NCBI GenBank assembly: GCA_027486405.1
Contig: JAIXPD010000054.1
Coordinates: forward strand, 27,785-91,784
Reading direction: 5' to 3'
Length of the DNA: 64,000 bases
Origin: Azospirillum sp.
GTDB taxonomy: Bacteria > Pseudomonadota > Alphaproteobacteria > Azospirillales > Azospirillaceae
A program made the translations under genes and the position numbers. Positions within the stretch are counted from its first letter, which is position 1; each line of letters starts with the position of its first letter. Below, one piece after another: positions 27,224 through 34,623 of the stretch. Below the pieces are notes generated by a model that did not search any database, was not told the origin of the DNA, and saw only the letters and a program-made list of their open reading frames with translations.

Positions 27224-27559
27224 ATGCCGCGCATTCTCCCGCTGGACCGCAACGCCCCGCCCGCCTCGGTCGCCCCGCAATTCGCCGCCGTCAAGGGCAA
27301 GCTTGGCATGGTCCCGAATCTGGTGGCGACGCCGGGTCAGTCGCCGGTGGCGTTGAACGCCTATCTGGGGCTGGCCGAAACGGTCGGTGTCGGCCTGCTG
27401 TCCGCCCCCGACCTCAACGCCGCCCGCGCCGGTGGCCTGAACGACGGCGAGATCCTGGAGGTTCTGGCCAACGTCGTCCTGAACATCCTGACCAACCACG
27501 CCAACCACATCGCCGAAACGACCGTCGATTTCCCGGCGGCCCGCCCGTTGGCCGTTTGA
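27224..27559 (+). pseudogene. Internally deleted carboxymuconolactone decarboxylase / AhpD-like protein
   Basis: A 111-residue ORF whose N-terminus (MPRILPLDRNAPP...KGKLGMVPNLV...AYLGLAE) and C-terminus (LNAARAGGLNDGEILEVLANVVLNILTNHANHIAETTVDFP) match the two ends of the ~180-residue peroxidase-related CMD family. The middle third, which carries the catalytic ExxxxxCxxC...H centre, is missing: GVGLLSA joins directly to PDLNAAR. The frame is intact, so a short protein may be made, but it lacks the redox cysteines expected of AhpD-type enzymes. I read it as a decayed gene; a stand-alone short form is the alternative. Confidence 0.75.
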
Positions 27560-27592
27560 CCCGTTCCCACACCCTGACGCGAGAAAACAGAT

Positions 27593-27798
27593 ATGACCGT
27601 GAGTGTTTCCGTGCGGTTGCGCCGCGCCCTCTTCGGCCGTGCTGCCCTGGTGGGCCTGACCCTGGCCGGTCTGGCCATTACCCGATGGCCTGGCCGACGC
27701 ATGGGGGCTGGGCCGTCGCCCGTCTGGCGCTGATCGCGCGCGGGGCGGGGCCGTGGTCGCTGGACGCCCTGCTGGCCCGCCGATCCGGCCCGGCGTGA
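27593..27798 (+). pseudogene. Frameshifted, shortened DoxX-like membrane protein remnant
   Basis: The ATG at 27593 opens MTVSVSVRLRRALFGRAALVGLTLAGLAI, an N-terminus with a first membrane helix, but reads into a stop at 27733 after 46 residues. A second frame from 27685 continues with GGWAVARLALIARGAGPWSLDALLARR, which resembles the C-terminal segment of DoxX-family proteins. The usual middle helices are absent. So a deletion plus a frame change has removed function. The gene stands 33 bases after the CMD-like remnant; such genes are often neighbours, so both may have decayed together. The DoxX assignment is inference from a short segment. Confidence 0.55.
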
Positions 27799-27911
27799 CC
27801 AGCCCCGTTGCCGAAACCACACAGTTTGAAAAATCGCGCACGACGTGCAGCGTTGGGCGGATGGCTTCTTGACGAAACACATCCGACTGCGGAACTATTT
27901 CAGGCACAGGA

Positions 27912-27935
27912 GGCGACCAGCCCGGTCGCCTTTTT
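27912..27935 (+). terminator. Rho-independent terminator
   Basis: A 7-bp perfect stem GGCGACC / GGTCGCC with loop AGCCC, followed by TTTTT. It closes the unit containing the CMD-like and DoxX-like remnants on the plus strand. Confidence 0.88.
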
Positions 27936-27988
27936 GCGTTTGGCGGTTTCGTCGGGTCGAAACCGTGTGGACAAGAAGGAGAACCATC

Positions 27989-28204
27989 ATGCCGACCCTG
28001 TGGACGGCGTTGCGGAGTCGTTGGTTGGGGTCCGGTGACAGCGCCGGTTCCGACCGTTTGATGGGCCTGGACCATCTGTGCGAGCATCTGCGGCGCGACA
28101 TCGGGCTGAACCGGAACGACAGCCTGTTCGACGCCCCGGTCCCCCACCGGGACCGCAGCCCGGCCGACCTGCGCAGCGTTTTCACGTTGCAACCCTATCG
28201 CTGA
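27989..28204 (+). CDS. Hypothetical small protein (71 aa)
   Basis: A 71-residue soluble protein, MPTLWTALRSRW... ending in SVFTLQPYR, with many charged residues (HLRRDIGLNRNDS, PHRDRSPADLR) and no recognised domain. A near-ideal ribosome-binding site (AAGAAGGAGAACC) precedes the ATG, and a terminator lies just upstream, so it opens a new unit. It is the first of several tiny ORFs leading to the MarR gene at 28628. Confidence 0.6.
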   Translation: MPTLWTALRSRWLGSGDSAGSDRLMGLDHLCEHLRRDIGLNRNDSLFDAPVPHRDRSPADLRSVFTLQPYR

Positions 28205-28289
28205 CCGGCGATACCCGATCCAGCCCGCGCACGCCCGTGCCGGGTATCCCTTATCCCTCACGCTTTTGTTCAACCTCTGGAGAACCACG

Positions 28290-28469
28290 ATGAAAACCGT
28301 CGTACCCGCCACTTGGACCCGCCGAACCGGCGGTCCGGCCAATCGCGCCGCAAACCCAGCCCATCAACGCAACCTTCGCCTTGACCCCTTGCCCCTACCC
28401 GACCTTCGGACATCAAGAGGATCCCATGTCAGTGTTTCTGGGCTTTTGCGGCCATCGTCTCTTCGTTGA
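28290..28469 (+). CDS. Hypothetical very small ORF (59 aa)
   Basis: A 59-residue, Arg/Pro-rich ORF beginning MKTVVPATWTRRTGG. CTGGAG stands 8 bases before the ATG, a fair ribosome-binding site, but the composition is low-complexity and the ORF overlaps the next one by 44 bases in another frame. Coding status is doubtful; it could be a leader region instead. Confidence 0.3.
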   Translation: MKTVVPATWTRRTGGPANRAANPAHQRNLRLDPLPLPDLRTSRGSHVSVSGLLRPSSLR

Positions 28470-28602
28470 GCACGCCCAGTGGGCATCGCCGGACGGGTTG
28501 TTCGACCTGCGGCGGGAAAACGGGGAATTCATCCTATGGCTTGGACGTTTGAACGTCATCTACACACCGGCCCGTTGGGGACCACCGTCGCGCTCCGTGT
28601 AG
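28426..28602 (+). CDS. Hypothetical small protein (58 aa)
   Basis: A 58-residue protein, MSVFLGFCGHRLFVE... ending GPPSRSV. AAGAGGA stands 5 bases before the ATG, a strong ribosome-binding site. The sequence alternates hydrophobic and polar residues (LFDLRRENGEFILWLGRLNVIYT) in a way that suggests a small beta-fold. It ends 25 bases before the MarR gene, so the two are probably cotranscribed. No family recognised. Confidence 0.5.
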   Translation: MSVFLGFCGHRLFVEHAQWASPDGLFDLRRENGEFILWLGRLNVIYTPARWGPPSRSV

Positions 28603-28627
28603 CGCTGGACGGCGCGGGGGCGATCTG

Positions 28628-29008
28628 ATGCCGAACCGTGTTCGTTATGACGAGGTCGCCACCGTCGTCCAGGTGCTTGAGGCGTTCCGCAAGCTCGACC
28701 CCGACCTGCCGATTCAATACGCGTTGAGTTTCATGACCATCGCGCAGAGCGAAGGCATTTCGATTGGCGAGCTGGCGGAGCGTCTGGGCATCGCCCAATC
28801 CTCGGCCTCGCGCAACGTCGCCGCGCTCAGCCGTTGGCACAGCTTCGGCAAGGCCGGGCTGGATCTGGTCCAGGCGCAGGAAGATCCGCGCGAACGCCGC
28901 CGCAAGATCGTGACGCTGACCGACCATGGTCGCGCCTTTCTGGCCGAGCTGCGCGGCATCGTCACGCCGCCCGACAACCGTCGGCCCGCCGCCGTCAAGC
29001 TCGCCTGA
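28628..29008 (+). CDS. MarR-family winged-helix regulator
   Basis: A 126-residue DNA-binding protein. The helix-turn-helix reads ISIGELAERLGIAQSSASRNVAALSRW, followed by a wing with DPRERRRKIVTLTDHGRAFL, the conserved MarR D-x-R motif. Such proteins are dimeric repressors released by small ligands. It ends the run of small ORFs beginning at 27989, which may be its targets. A MITE-like element has inserted immediately after its stop codon (copy D), and that stop forms part of the flanking direct repeat. Confidence 0.88.
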   Translation: MPNRVRYDEVATVVQVLEAFRKLDPDLPIQYALSFMTIAQSEGISIGELAERLGIAQSSASRNVAALSRWHSFGKAGLDLVQAQEDPRERRRKIVTLTDHGRAFLAELRGIVTPPDNRRPAAVKLA

Positions 29009-29017
29009 GAATTCCTG

Positions 29018-29264
29018 CCGGGCAATCGCTTGAGCGAGCGGTCATCGTCACGCACGCAAGAACAGACACGGATGTCACGGACAAAAGGATGGATTGCGCG
29101 GATTTTTGACTCCAATGGCCTCCCGCATCCCGTCAGGAGGGGGGCCGCACAATCGCAAACAGAATGGCTCTGAGACGGGTTCCGCGAAATCCGTGAAAAA
29201 ATCCGTGGAATCCGTGTCCATTCTTGTTCTGGTCGGGTGCCCAAGGCTTCAAGCGATTGCCCTG
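29018..29264 (+). repeat. MITE-like element, copy D, with 10-bp direct repeats
   Basis: A 247-bp copy with perfect 14-base terminal inverted repeats, GGGCAATCGCTTGA at 29020-29033 and its inverse at 29249-29262. It is flanked by identical 10-bp direct repeats AGAATTCCTG at 29008-29017 and 29265-29274, the clearest target-site duplication of the family. The body has the mirrored CAAGAA.AGACACGG / CCGTGTCCATTCTTG blocks. Insertion was directly behind the MarR stop codon. Confidence 0.93.
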
Positions 29265-29312
29265 AGAATTCCTGTTTGACATTGCCTGCGCCGTTGCGAA
29301 GGACCACAGGCG

Positions 29313-29933
29313 TCAGGTCCGGGGAGGGGCCAAGGCGTCGCGCAGCATCACCGCCAGCGTGCGCACCGCCAGTTCCTGCCGTTCCAGCCCCATGCCCAGC
29401 CGCCCCGGCACGCCGGTCGCCTGTTCGGGCAGCAAGGGCAGGTGAAAAAAGCCCATCGGCACGTCCAGATCGGCGGATTCGATGGCGTGGCGGGCGCGGT
29501 AAAACAGATGGTTGCCGAGAAAGCCCCCGGCGAAGTCGCTGAAGGTCACAGGCACCCCGGCCATCGCCAATTCCCGCATCACGCGCGGCAAGGGCAGGGT
29601 GGAACCATAGGCCGCCGGCCCGTCCTCGGCGATCGTCTGCTCGGTGCGGACGGTTCCCGCCGCGTCGGCCCGTTCGCTTTCGTCGCGGTTCCAGGCCAAT
29701 CGCTCGATCTGCACGCTGTCGCTGTCGGCGGACACGGCAAAACACAGGGCCGCCGCCGGTTGGTGTTCGTCCAACAGCGCGGCGAAGGCGTCGCCGCAGG
29801 CGTCGTACAGCGGCGGCAGCAGCGCCGCGACCACCCCCGGTTCCCCGGCCAGCCGATCCATCAGCAGCGCGGATGAATCGACCGCATCCTCGCCGATGGG
29901 CAGGAAACCGGTGAGCAGGATGGGGGCGGTCAT
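29313..29933 (-). CDS. Peptidase C15 (pyroglutamyl peptidase)-like protein lacking the catalytic cysteine
   Basis: A 206-residue protein with the pyroglutamyl-peptidase I fold pattern: N-terminal LLTGFLPIG, SDSVQIERLAWN with the catalytic-type glutamate E77, GPAAYGSTLP, SDFAGGFLGNHLFYRARHA, and FFHLPLLPEQ with H164. In active enzymes the motif is AGT-[YF]-[VL]-C-N; here the position is glycine (G140), so the nucleophile is missing while Glu and His remain. It may be inactive or have a new binding role. The start region includes a 14-bp duplication (CATGGCGCGACCCT, 29931-29944 and following). trpS lies immediately upstream. Confidence 0.78.
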   Translation of the reverse strand: MTAPILLTGFLPIGEDAVDSSALLMDRLAGEPGVVAALLPPLYDACGDAFAALLDEHQPAAALCFAVSADSDSVQIERLAWNRDESERADAAGTVRTEQTIAEDGPAAYGSTLPLPRVMRELAMAGVPVTFSDFAGGFLGNHLFYRARHAIESADLDVPMGFFHLPLLPEQATGVPGRLGMGLERQELAVRTLAVMLRDALAPPRT

Positions 29934-29963
29934 GGCGCGACCCTCATGGCGCGAAACGCTCCC

Positions 29964-30962
29964 TTACGGACGCAGCAGACCGATGATGTCCTTGACGTCG
30001 TTCAGGTTCTTGTCCGCGATGGCGGCGGCGCGCTCGCCGCCCTTGCGCAGCAGGCGGTCGATTTCCCCCTTGTCGGCCAACAGCTCCTTCATGCGGCTGG
30101 TCATCGGGGCCAGCTTGGCGACCGACAGATCGACCAGGGCGGCCTTGAAGCCGGAGAATTGCGCCCCGGCGAACTCGGCCAGCGTCTGTTCGCGGCTCTG
30201 CCCGGCCAAGGCGGAATAGATGGTCACGAGGTTGTCGGCCTCGGGGCGGGCCTCCAGCTCCGTCACCGTTTCCGGCAGGGGTTCCGGGTCGGTCTTGGCC
30301 TTGCGGATCTTCTGCGCGATGGTGTCGGCGTCGTCGGTCATGTTGATGCGCGAATATTCGGATTCGTCCGACTTCGACATCTTCTTTTTGCCGTCGCGCA
30401 GGCTCATCACGCGCGTCGCCTCGCCCAGGATCTGGGGTTCGGGCAGCGGGAAGAACTCCGTCTCATAACGGCGGTTGAAGGCCCCGGCGATGTCGCGGGC
30501 CAACTCCAGATGCTGCTTCTGATCCTCGCCCACCGGCACATGGGTGGCCTTGTACAGCAGGATGTCGGCGGCCATCAGAGTGGGGTAGGCGTACAGGCCC
30601 AGATTGGCCATGTCCTTTTGCTTGCCCGCCTTTTCCTTGAACTGGGTCATCCGGTTCAGCCAGCCGAGCGGCGTGTGGCAGGACAGGATCCACCCCAATT
30701 CGGAATGGCCGGAGACAAAGGACTGATTGAACAGGATGTTCTTGTCCGGGTCGATGCCAGCGGCGATGTAGGCGGCGGCGACCTCGCGGATGTTGTTGCG
30801 CAGAACCTCGGGGTCCTGGTCGATGGTCAGGGCGTGCAGATCGACGACGCAGAAAATGCATTCGTAGCTGTTCTGCAGCTCAACCCAATTGCGCAGCGCC
30901 CCCAGATAGTTGCCGAGGTGAAGCTGCCGGGTCGGCTGCATGCCGGAAAAGATGCGGTTCAC
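29964..30962 (-). CDS. trpS: Tryptophanyl-tRNA synthetase
   Basis: A 332-residue class I aminoacyl-tRNA synthetase charging tRNA-Trp, close to the ~334 residues of E. coli TrpS. The HIGH-type motif is QLHLGN near the start and the KMSKS motif is present as [10 protein letters not shown]. The GTG at 30962 is used because [21 protein letters not shown] is the usual family beginning; longer readings extend into non-coding sequence. The microprotein gene at 31194 is divergent from it. Confidence 0.97.
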   Translation of the reverse strand: MNRIFSGMQPTRQLHLGNYLGALRNWVELQNSYECIFCVVDLHALTIDQDPEVLRNNIREVAAAYIAAGIDPDKNILFNQSFVSGHSELGWILSCHTPLGWLNRMTQFKEKAGKQKDMANLGLYAYPTLMAADILLYKATHVPVGEDQKQHLELARDIAGAFNRRYETEFFPLPEPQILGEATRVMSLRDGKKKMSKSDESEYSRINMTDDADTIAQKIRKAKTDPEPLPETVTELEARPEADNLVTIYSALAGQSREQTLAEFAGAQFSGFKAALVDLSVAKLAPMTSRMKELLADKGEIDRLLRKGGERAAAIADKNLNDVKDIIGLLRP

Positions 30963-31193
30963 GGATCGTCTCGCTCGAAAACTCTGGGAGGCGGCAGTTA
31001 TCGCCCCCCGACGTCCGCCGGTCAAGGCGCGGTGCGAAAAAGCGGACGGTTTGGCGGGGTGTGGCTGTTCAGGGTCAACAACCCCGAGATGTGCAGTTTT
31101 GGTTGTTGCGCACACAGTCGTGTGCTACCGCCAATGTGTGTGGTCGGGAGGGGGCGGACCGGCCGCCCCCGCCACACGAAGAAGGACTTGAGG

Positions 31194-31265
31194 ATGAAGG
31201 AATTCCTCACCCTTCTGGTCCTGATCCTGGAAGTGATCAAGCGGTTGCTTGAGCTTCTGGGCTAA
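31194..31265 (+). CDS. 23-residue hydrophobic microprotein
   Basis: A free-standing ORF of 23 codons (MKEFLTLLVLILEVIKRLLE, then LLG). A run of leucine, valine and isoleucine with E3, E13, K16, R17 and E20 gives one amphipathic or membrane-spanning helix. The support is unusually good for so short a gene: GAAGGA lies 7-8 bases before the ATG, the stop is followed within 12 bases by a terminator hairpin (31278-31305), and the region is otherwise empty between trpS and gshB. Size and composition recall membrane regulators and type I toxins such as Ibs or TisB, but no antisense RNA has been identified. Confidence 0.6.
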   Translation: MKEFLTLLVLILEVIKRLLELLG

Positions 31266-31277
31266 GGACCGGACCGG

Positions 31278-31310
31278 GGGAGCGGCGTCTAGCCACGTCG
31301 CTCCCTTGAT
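31278..31310 (+). terminator. Terminator-like hairpin after the microprotein gene
   Basis: GGGAGCG (31278-31284) pairs with CGCTCCC (31299-31305), extended inward by a G-T wobble and two GC pairs, with an 8-base loop and a short TT. It stands 12 bases beyond the microprotein stop. The T-tract is weak. Confidence 0.65.
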
Positions 31311-31389
31311 CCAAAGATAGGACGACGCCCGGTTGACCGCAAGAGGGGGGCATCGCCAAACGCACGACAAGATTGTGGACGTTCGGACC

Positions 31390-32337
31390 TCAGACCGCCG
31401 GGCGGCGGCGTTCGATGGCGTCCCACAGCAGGGCTTCCAACTGCACGCCGTTCAGGCGGTTGATCTCCTGGATGCCGGTGGGGGAGGTGACGTTGATTTC
31501 GGTCATATAGTCGCCGATCACGTCCACGCCGACAAAAATCAGCCCCTTTTCCCGCAGGACCGGGCCGATGGCGGCGCACATGGCGCGTTCGCGTTCGGTC
31601 AGGTCGGTTTTCTGGGCGCTGCCACCGGCGTGGAAATTGGCGCGGGCCTCGCCGTCCTGCGGCATGCGGCTGACGGCCCCGACCGGCTCGCCATCGACCA
31701 GGATGATGCGCTTGTCGCCCTGGCGGATTTCGGGGAGGTAGCGTTGCACGATCACCGGCTCGCGGTAGAGCTGGGTGAACATCTCCAACAGGGAGCCGAG
31801 ATTCTCGTCATCGGGCTTCAGGTGGAAGACCCCGGCCCCGCCGTTGCCGAACAGCGGCTTGACGATGATGTCCTTGTGCTCCGCCCGGAACTCCAGAATG
31901 GCCTGCTTGTCGCTGGTGATGAGCGTCGGCGGCATCAGATCGGGGAAGCGGGTGATGAACAGCTTTTCCGGGGCGTTGCGCACCTCCGCCGGGTCGTTCA
32001 CCACCAAAACCTTGGGCTGCACATGCTCCAGCAGGTGGGTGGAGGTGATGTAGGCCATGTCAAAGGGCGGATCCTGCCGCAGCAGGATGACATCCATGGT
32101 GCTGAGATCGGTTAGGACCGGTTCGCCCAGCGTGTAATGGGTGCCGCGCTGGCGGACCACGGTCATCTCACGGACGCGCGCGGTCAGGCGGTTGCCGGTC
32201 AGGATCAGGTCGCGCGGGTGGTAATGGTACAGACGATGGCCGCGCTTTTGCGCCTCCAGCGCCATCATGAAGCTGGAATCGGTGTCGATGTTGATCGACT
32301 CGATGGGATCCATTTGGAACGCAACGGCAAGGCTCAT
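31390..32337 (-). CDS. gshB: Glutathione synthetase
   Basis: A 315-residue ATP-grasp enzyme joining gamma-glutamylcysteine and glycine to make glutathione. It starts [18 protein letters not shown], the prokaryotic GSH-synthetase N-domain signature, and shows the ATP-grasp elements [31 protein letters not shown] and the metal/substrate block [23 protein letters not shown]. Length matches the family (~315). It is transcribed after the SirB1-type gene on the same strand with a 69-base gap. Confidence 0.98.
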   Translation of the reverse strand: MSLAVAFQMDPIESINIDTDSSFMMALEAQKRGHRLYHYHPRDLILTGNRLTARVREMTVVRQRGTHYTLGEPVLTDLSTMDVILLRQDPPFDMAYITSTHLLEHVQPKVLVVNDPAEVRNAPEKLFITRFPDLMPPTLITSDKQAILEFRAEHKDIIVKPLFGNGGAGVFHLKPDDENLGSLLEMFTQLYREPVIVQRYLPEIRQGDKRIILVDGEPVGAVSRMPQDGEARANFHAGGSAQKTDLTERERAMCAAIGPVLREKGLIFVGVDVIGDYMTEINVTSPTGIQEINRLNGVQLEALLWDAIERRRPAV

Positions 32338-32406
32338 GACGACTCTCCGGCCTTCGGAACGGCCCTTGGGAATGGGTGGGGGGTGGTGTCCGGCGTATGA
32401 ACCTGT

Positions 32407-33249
32407 TCAGTTCAACCGCTTCTTCAAGGTCTGGATCAGCGAGGCGGTCTGATGGCGTTGGTGCTGGTCGCCGCTCAGCGCCATGAAGGTTTCCAGCGCG
32501 GCGATGGCGTCGGTCAGCTTGCCCGCGTGGGCCTCCAGCAGCCCGGTTTCCCGCCACAGCGCCGGTTCCTGCGGGGCGAGCAGGCGCATGGCCTCCAGCA
32601 CCTCCAGCGCCTTGGCCACATCGTGGGCCGACAGGTGGCGCAGCTTGATGTTGTTTTGCAGGCGCAGCAGCACGTCGCGGTTCGACACCGGGCGGTAATG
32701 CTCGGGCGACAGTTCCGCCTCGCTGCCCGCCGTCGCCTTCAGCAGGTCGCGCAGGTCGGCCGCGCTGCGGATTTGGCCGTCGTTGAACGGGTCGATGATG
32801 GCGCGGGCCGGTCCCAGATCGACGCGGATCAGGAAATGGCCGGGGAAATTCAGGCCGACGATCGGCCAGCCCTGCGACCGGGCGGCGTGCATGTACAGGA
32901 TGCCCAGCGCCACCGGCAACCCGCGCCGCCGGTCGATCACCCGCATCAGGTTGGCGTTCTGCAAATCATCGTAGGTGTCGTGATCGCCGGAATAGCCGTG
33001 GCGTTCGCCGATGACGTGGCGCAGCAGATCGATGCGGCTTTCCAGGCTTTCGGTCGCGCGGAAGCGGTCGTCCACCCGGTCGGCCACATCGTCCAGGATC
33101 GCCCGGATGTGGCGGCGGTAGCCGGACAGGTCGGCGTCGGGCGTGTCCAGCGCGGCCAGGGCCAGGGCGGCTTCGGCCAGATCGATGGCCTCGTCCGGCA
33201 GCTCCCCGGTGTGGCTCAGGATCGCGCGGGCTTCGGCGTGGCGGGTCAA
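32407..33249 (-). CDS. SirB1/transglutaminase-like protein with TPR region
   Basis: A 280-residue protein of the SirB1 N-terminal (transglutaminase-like 2) family: residues ~85-190 include YDDLQNANLMRVIDRRRGLPVALGILYMHAARSQGWPIVGLNFPGHFL, and the C-terminus has a tetratricopeptide-like helical stretch (LAPQEPALWRETGLLEAHAGKLTDAIAALETFM). No cysteine nucleophile is evident, so it is probably non-catalytic. A TTG at 33249 is chosen: GGAAGGA stands 6 bases ahead and no ATG or GTG is better placed. In other bacteria SirB1-type proteins sit beside hemK/prmC; the role is unknown. Confidence 0.85.
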   Translation of the reverse strand: MTRHAEARAILSHTGELPDEAIDLAEAALALAALDTPDADLSGYRRHIRAILDDVADRVDDRFRATESLESRIDLLRHVIGERHGYSGDHDTYDDLQNANLMRVIDRRRGLPVALGILYMHAARSQGWPIVGLNFPGHFLIRVDLGPARAIIDPFNDGQIRSAADLRDLLKATAGSEAELSPEHYRPVSNRDVLLRLQNNIKLRHLSAHDVAKALEVLEAMRLLAPQEPALWRETGLLEAHAGKLTDAIAALETFMALSGDQHQRHQTASLIQTLKKRLN

Positions 33250-33302
33250 AAGCCTGTCCTTCCGTGCTGTGGCGGGACGGTTGTCCGCGTCCCGTCCGGT
33301 CG

Positions 33303-33671
33303 TCAGAGCCGCCACGCGTCGATCAGGTGGCGGGGCCAGGACCAAGGCGTAACCAGCATCACGTCGAAGCGCAAGACATAGCCCGCATATTGCGGGTTGG
33401 CCGCCAGATAGACATGGGCCGCCCGGGCCAGACGGCCGCGCTGGCGGGCGTTCACCGCCTCGTTGGCGGCGTCCCAATCGGCGCGCGCCTTCACCTCGAC
33501 CACGGCGATGGTCTGGCCGCGCCGGGCGACGATGTCGATCTCGCCCATCGGCGTGCGCAGCCGGTTGGCGAGGATGCGGTAGCCCTTCAGCCGCAAGGCC
33601 CAGCGGCACAAGCCTTCCGCCCAGCGCCCGAAGCGTTCGGCGTGGCGGCGCATCGCGTCGGGGTCAGCCAT
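33303..33671 (-). CDS. yraN: YraN family protein (UPF0102)
   Basis: A 122-residue endonuclease-like fold protein. The restriction-endonuclease-type core is visible: GYRILANRLRTPMGEIDIVARRGQTIAVVEVKAR, carrying the E...D...ExK pattern. Function is not established; the family may act on recombination or repair substrates. The ATG at 33671 has AAGGA 8 bases upstream and overlaps the rsmI stop by 8 bases, the usual rsmI-yraN coupling. Confidence 0.93.
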   Translation of the reverse strand: MADPDAMRRHAERFGRWAEGLCRWALRLKGYRILANRLRTPMGEIDIVARRGQTIAVVEVKARADWDAANEAVNARQRGRLARAAHVYLAANPQYAGYVLRFDVMLVTPWSWPRHLIDAWRL

Positions 33672-34623
33672 GGCCTGGTCCTTCACCGCGTGTCAACGGG
33701 CCTCGGGTCAATTCCAGGGCGCGGGCGTAGACGGCGCGTTTGGGTTGGCCGGTGCGGGCGGCGACGTCGGCCGCCGCGTCGCGCACCGACAGACGGGTCA
33801 GCGCCTCGCGCAGCAGGCTGTCGATGTCGGCCTCGCTGGGGGCCTCCTCCGCGCCGGGCGGACCGATGACGAGCACCACCTCGCCGCGCGGCGGACCGGC
33901 CTCGGCGTAATGGGCGGCCAGTTCGGGCAGGGTTCCGCGCCGGACCTCTTCATACAGCTTGGTCAACTCGCGGGCGACGGCGGCCTCGCGCGGGCCGAGA
34001 ATGTCGGCGAGATCGGCCAGCGAGTCCGGCAGGCGCTGCGGCGATTCAAAGAACACCAGGGTGGCGGGGACGTTTTTCAGCTCCCCGGCGGTGGCGCGGC
34101 GGGCGCTGCTCTTGTTCGGCAGGAACCCGGCGAAGAGGAAACGGTCGGTCGGCAGCCCGGACAGCACCAGCGCCACCAGCGGGGCCGACGCACCGGGCAG
34201 GGTGGTGACGGCCACCCCGGCCGCGACACAGTCGCGCACCAGCTTGTAACCGGGATCGGACACCAGCGGCGTCCCGGCGTCGGTGACGAGCGCGATGGAC
34301 TCCCCGGCCTGCATCCGCTCGATCAGGATCGGGCGCATCTTGGCGGCGTTGTGCTCGTGATAGGACACGAACGGGGTGTGGATGCCGTGGATCCCCATCA
34401 GCTTGGCGGTGACGCGGGTGTCCTCGCAGGCGATGGCCGTGGCGCGGCCCAGCGTGTCCAGCGCGCGCAGCGTGATGTCGGCGGCGTTCCCGATCGGGGT
34501 GGCGACGACATAAAGACCGGGCGCGAGTTTACTTAAGGACTCCGTGCCGCTACCTTGGGCGTCGGTTTGAGCCGTAGCGGATGTGGAGACGATCGGTGGC
34601 GCGCTTGGCAACAGCTTTCTCAC
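33664..34623 (-). CDS. rsmI: 16S rRNA (cytidine1402-2'-O)-methyltransferase RsmI
   Basis: A ~319-residue SAM-dependent methyltransferase that modifies C1402 in the decoding centre of 16S rRNA. Family blocks are LYVVATPIGNAADITLRALDTL near the N-terminus, CEDTRVT, ALVTDAGTPLVSDPGYKLV, LPGASAPLVALVLSGLP, GFLPNKSSARR and FFESPQRLPDSL. The N-terminal 30 or so residues are poorly defined: GTG 34623 or TTG 34611 (with GAGAAAG ahead of it) are both possible, and either overlaps the divergent LppC-type gene. Confidence 0.95.
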   Translation of the reverse strand: MRKLLPSAPPIVSTSATAQTDAQGSGTESLSKLAPGLYVVATPIGNAADITLRALDTLGRATAIACEDTRVTAKLMGIHGIHTPFVSYHEHNAAKMRPILIERMQAGESIALVTDAGTPLVSDPGYKLVRDCVAAGVAVTTLPGASAPLVALVLSGLPTDRFLFAGFLPNKSSARRATAGELKNVPATLVFFESPQRLPDSLADLADILGPREAAVARELTKLYEEVRRGTLPELAAHYAEAGPPRGEVVLVIGPPGAEEAPSEADIDSLLREALTRLSVRDAAADVAARTGQPKRAVYARALELTRGPLTRGEGPGHG

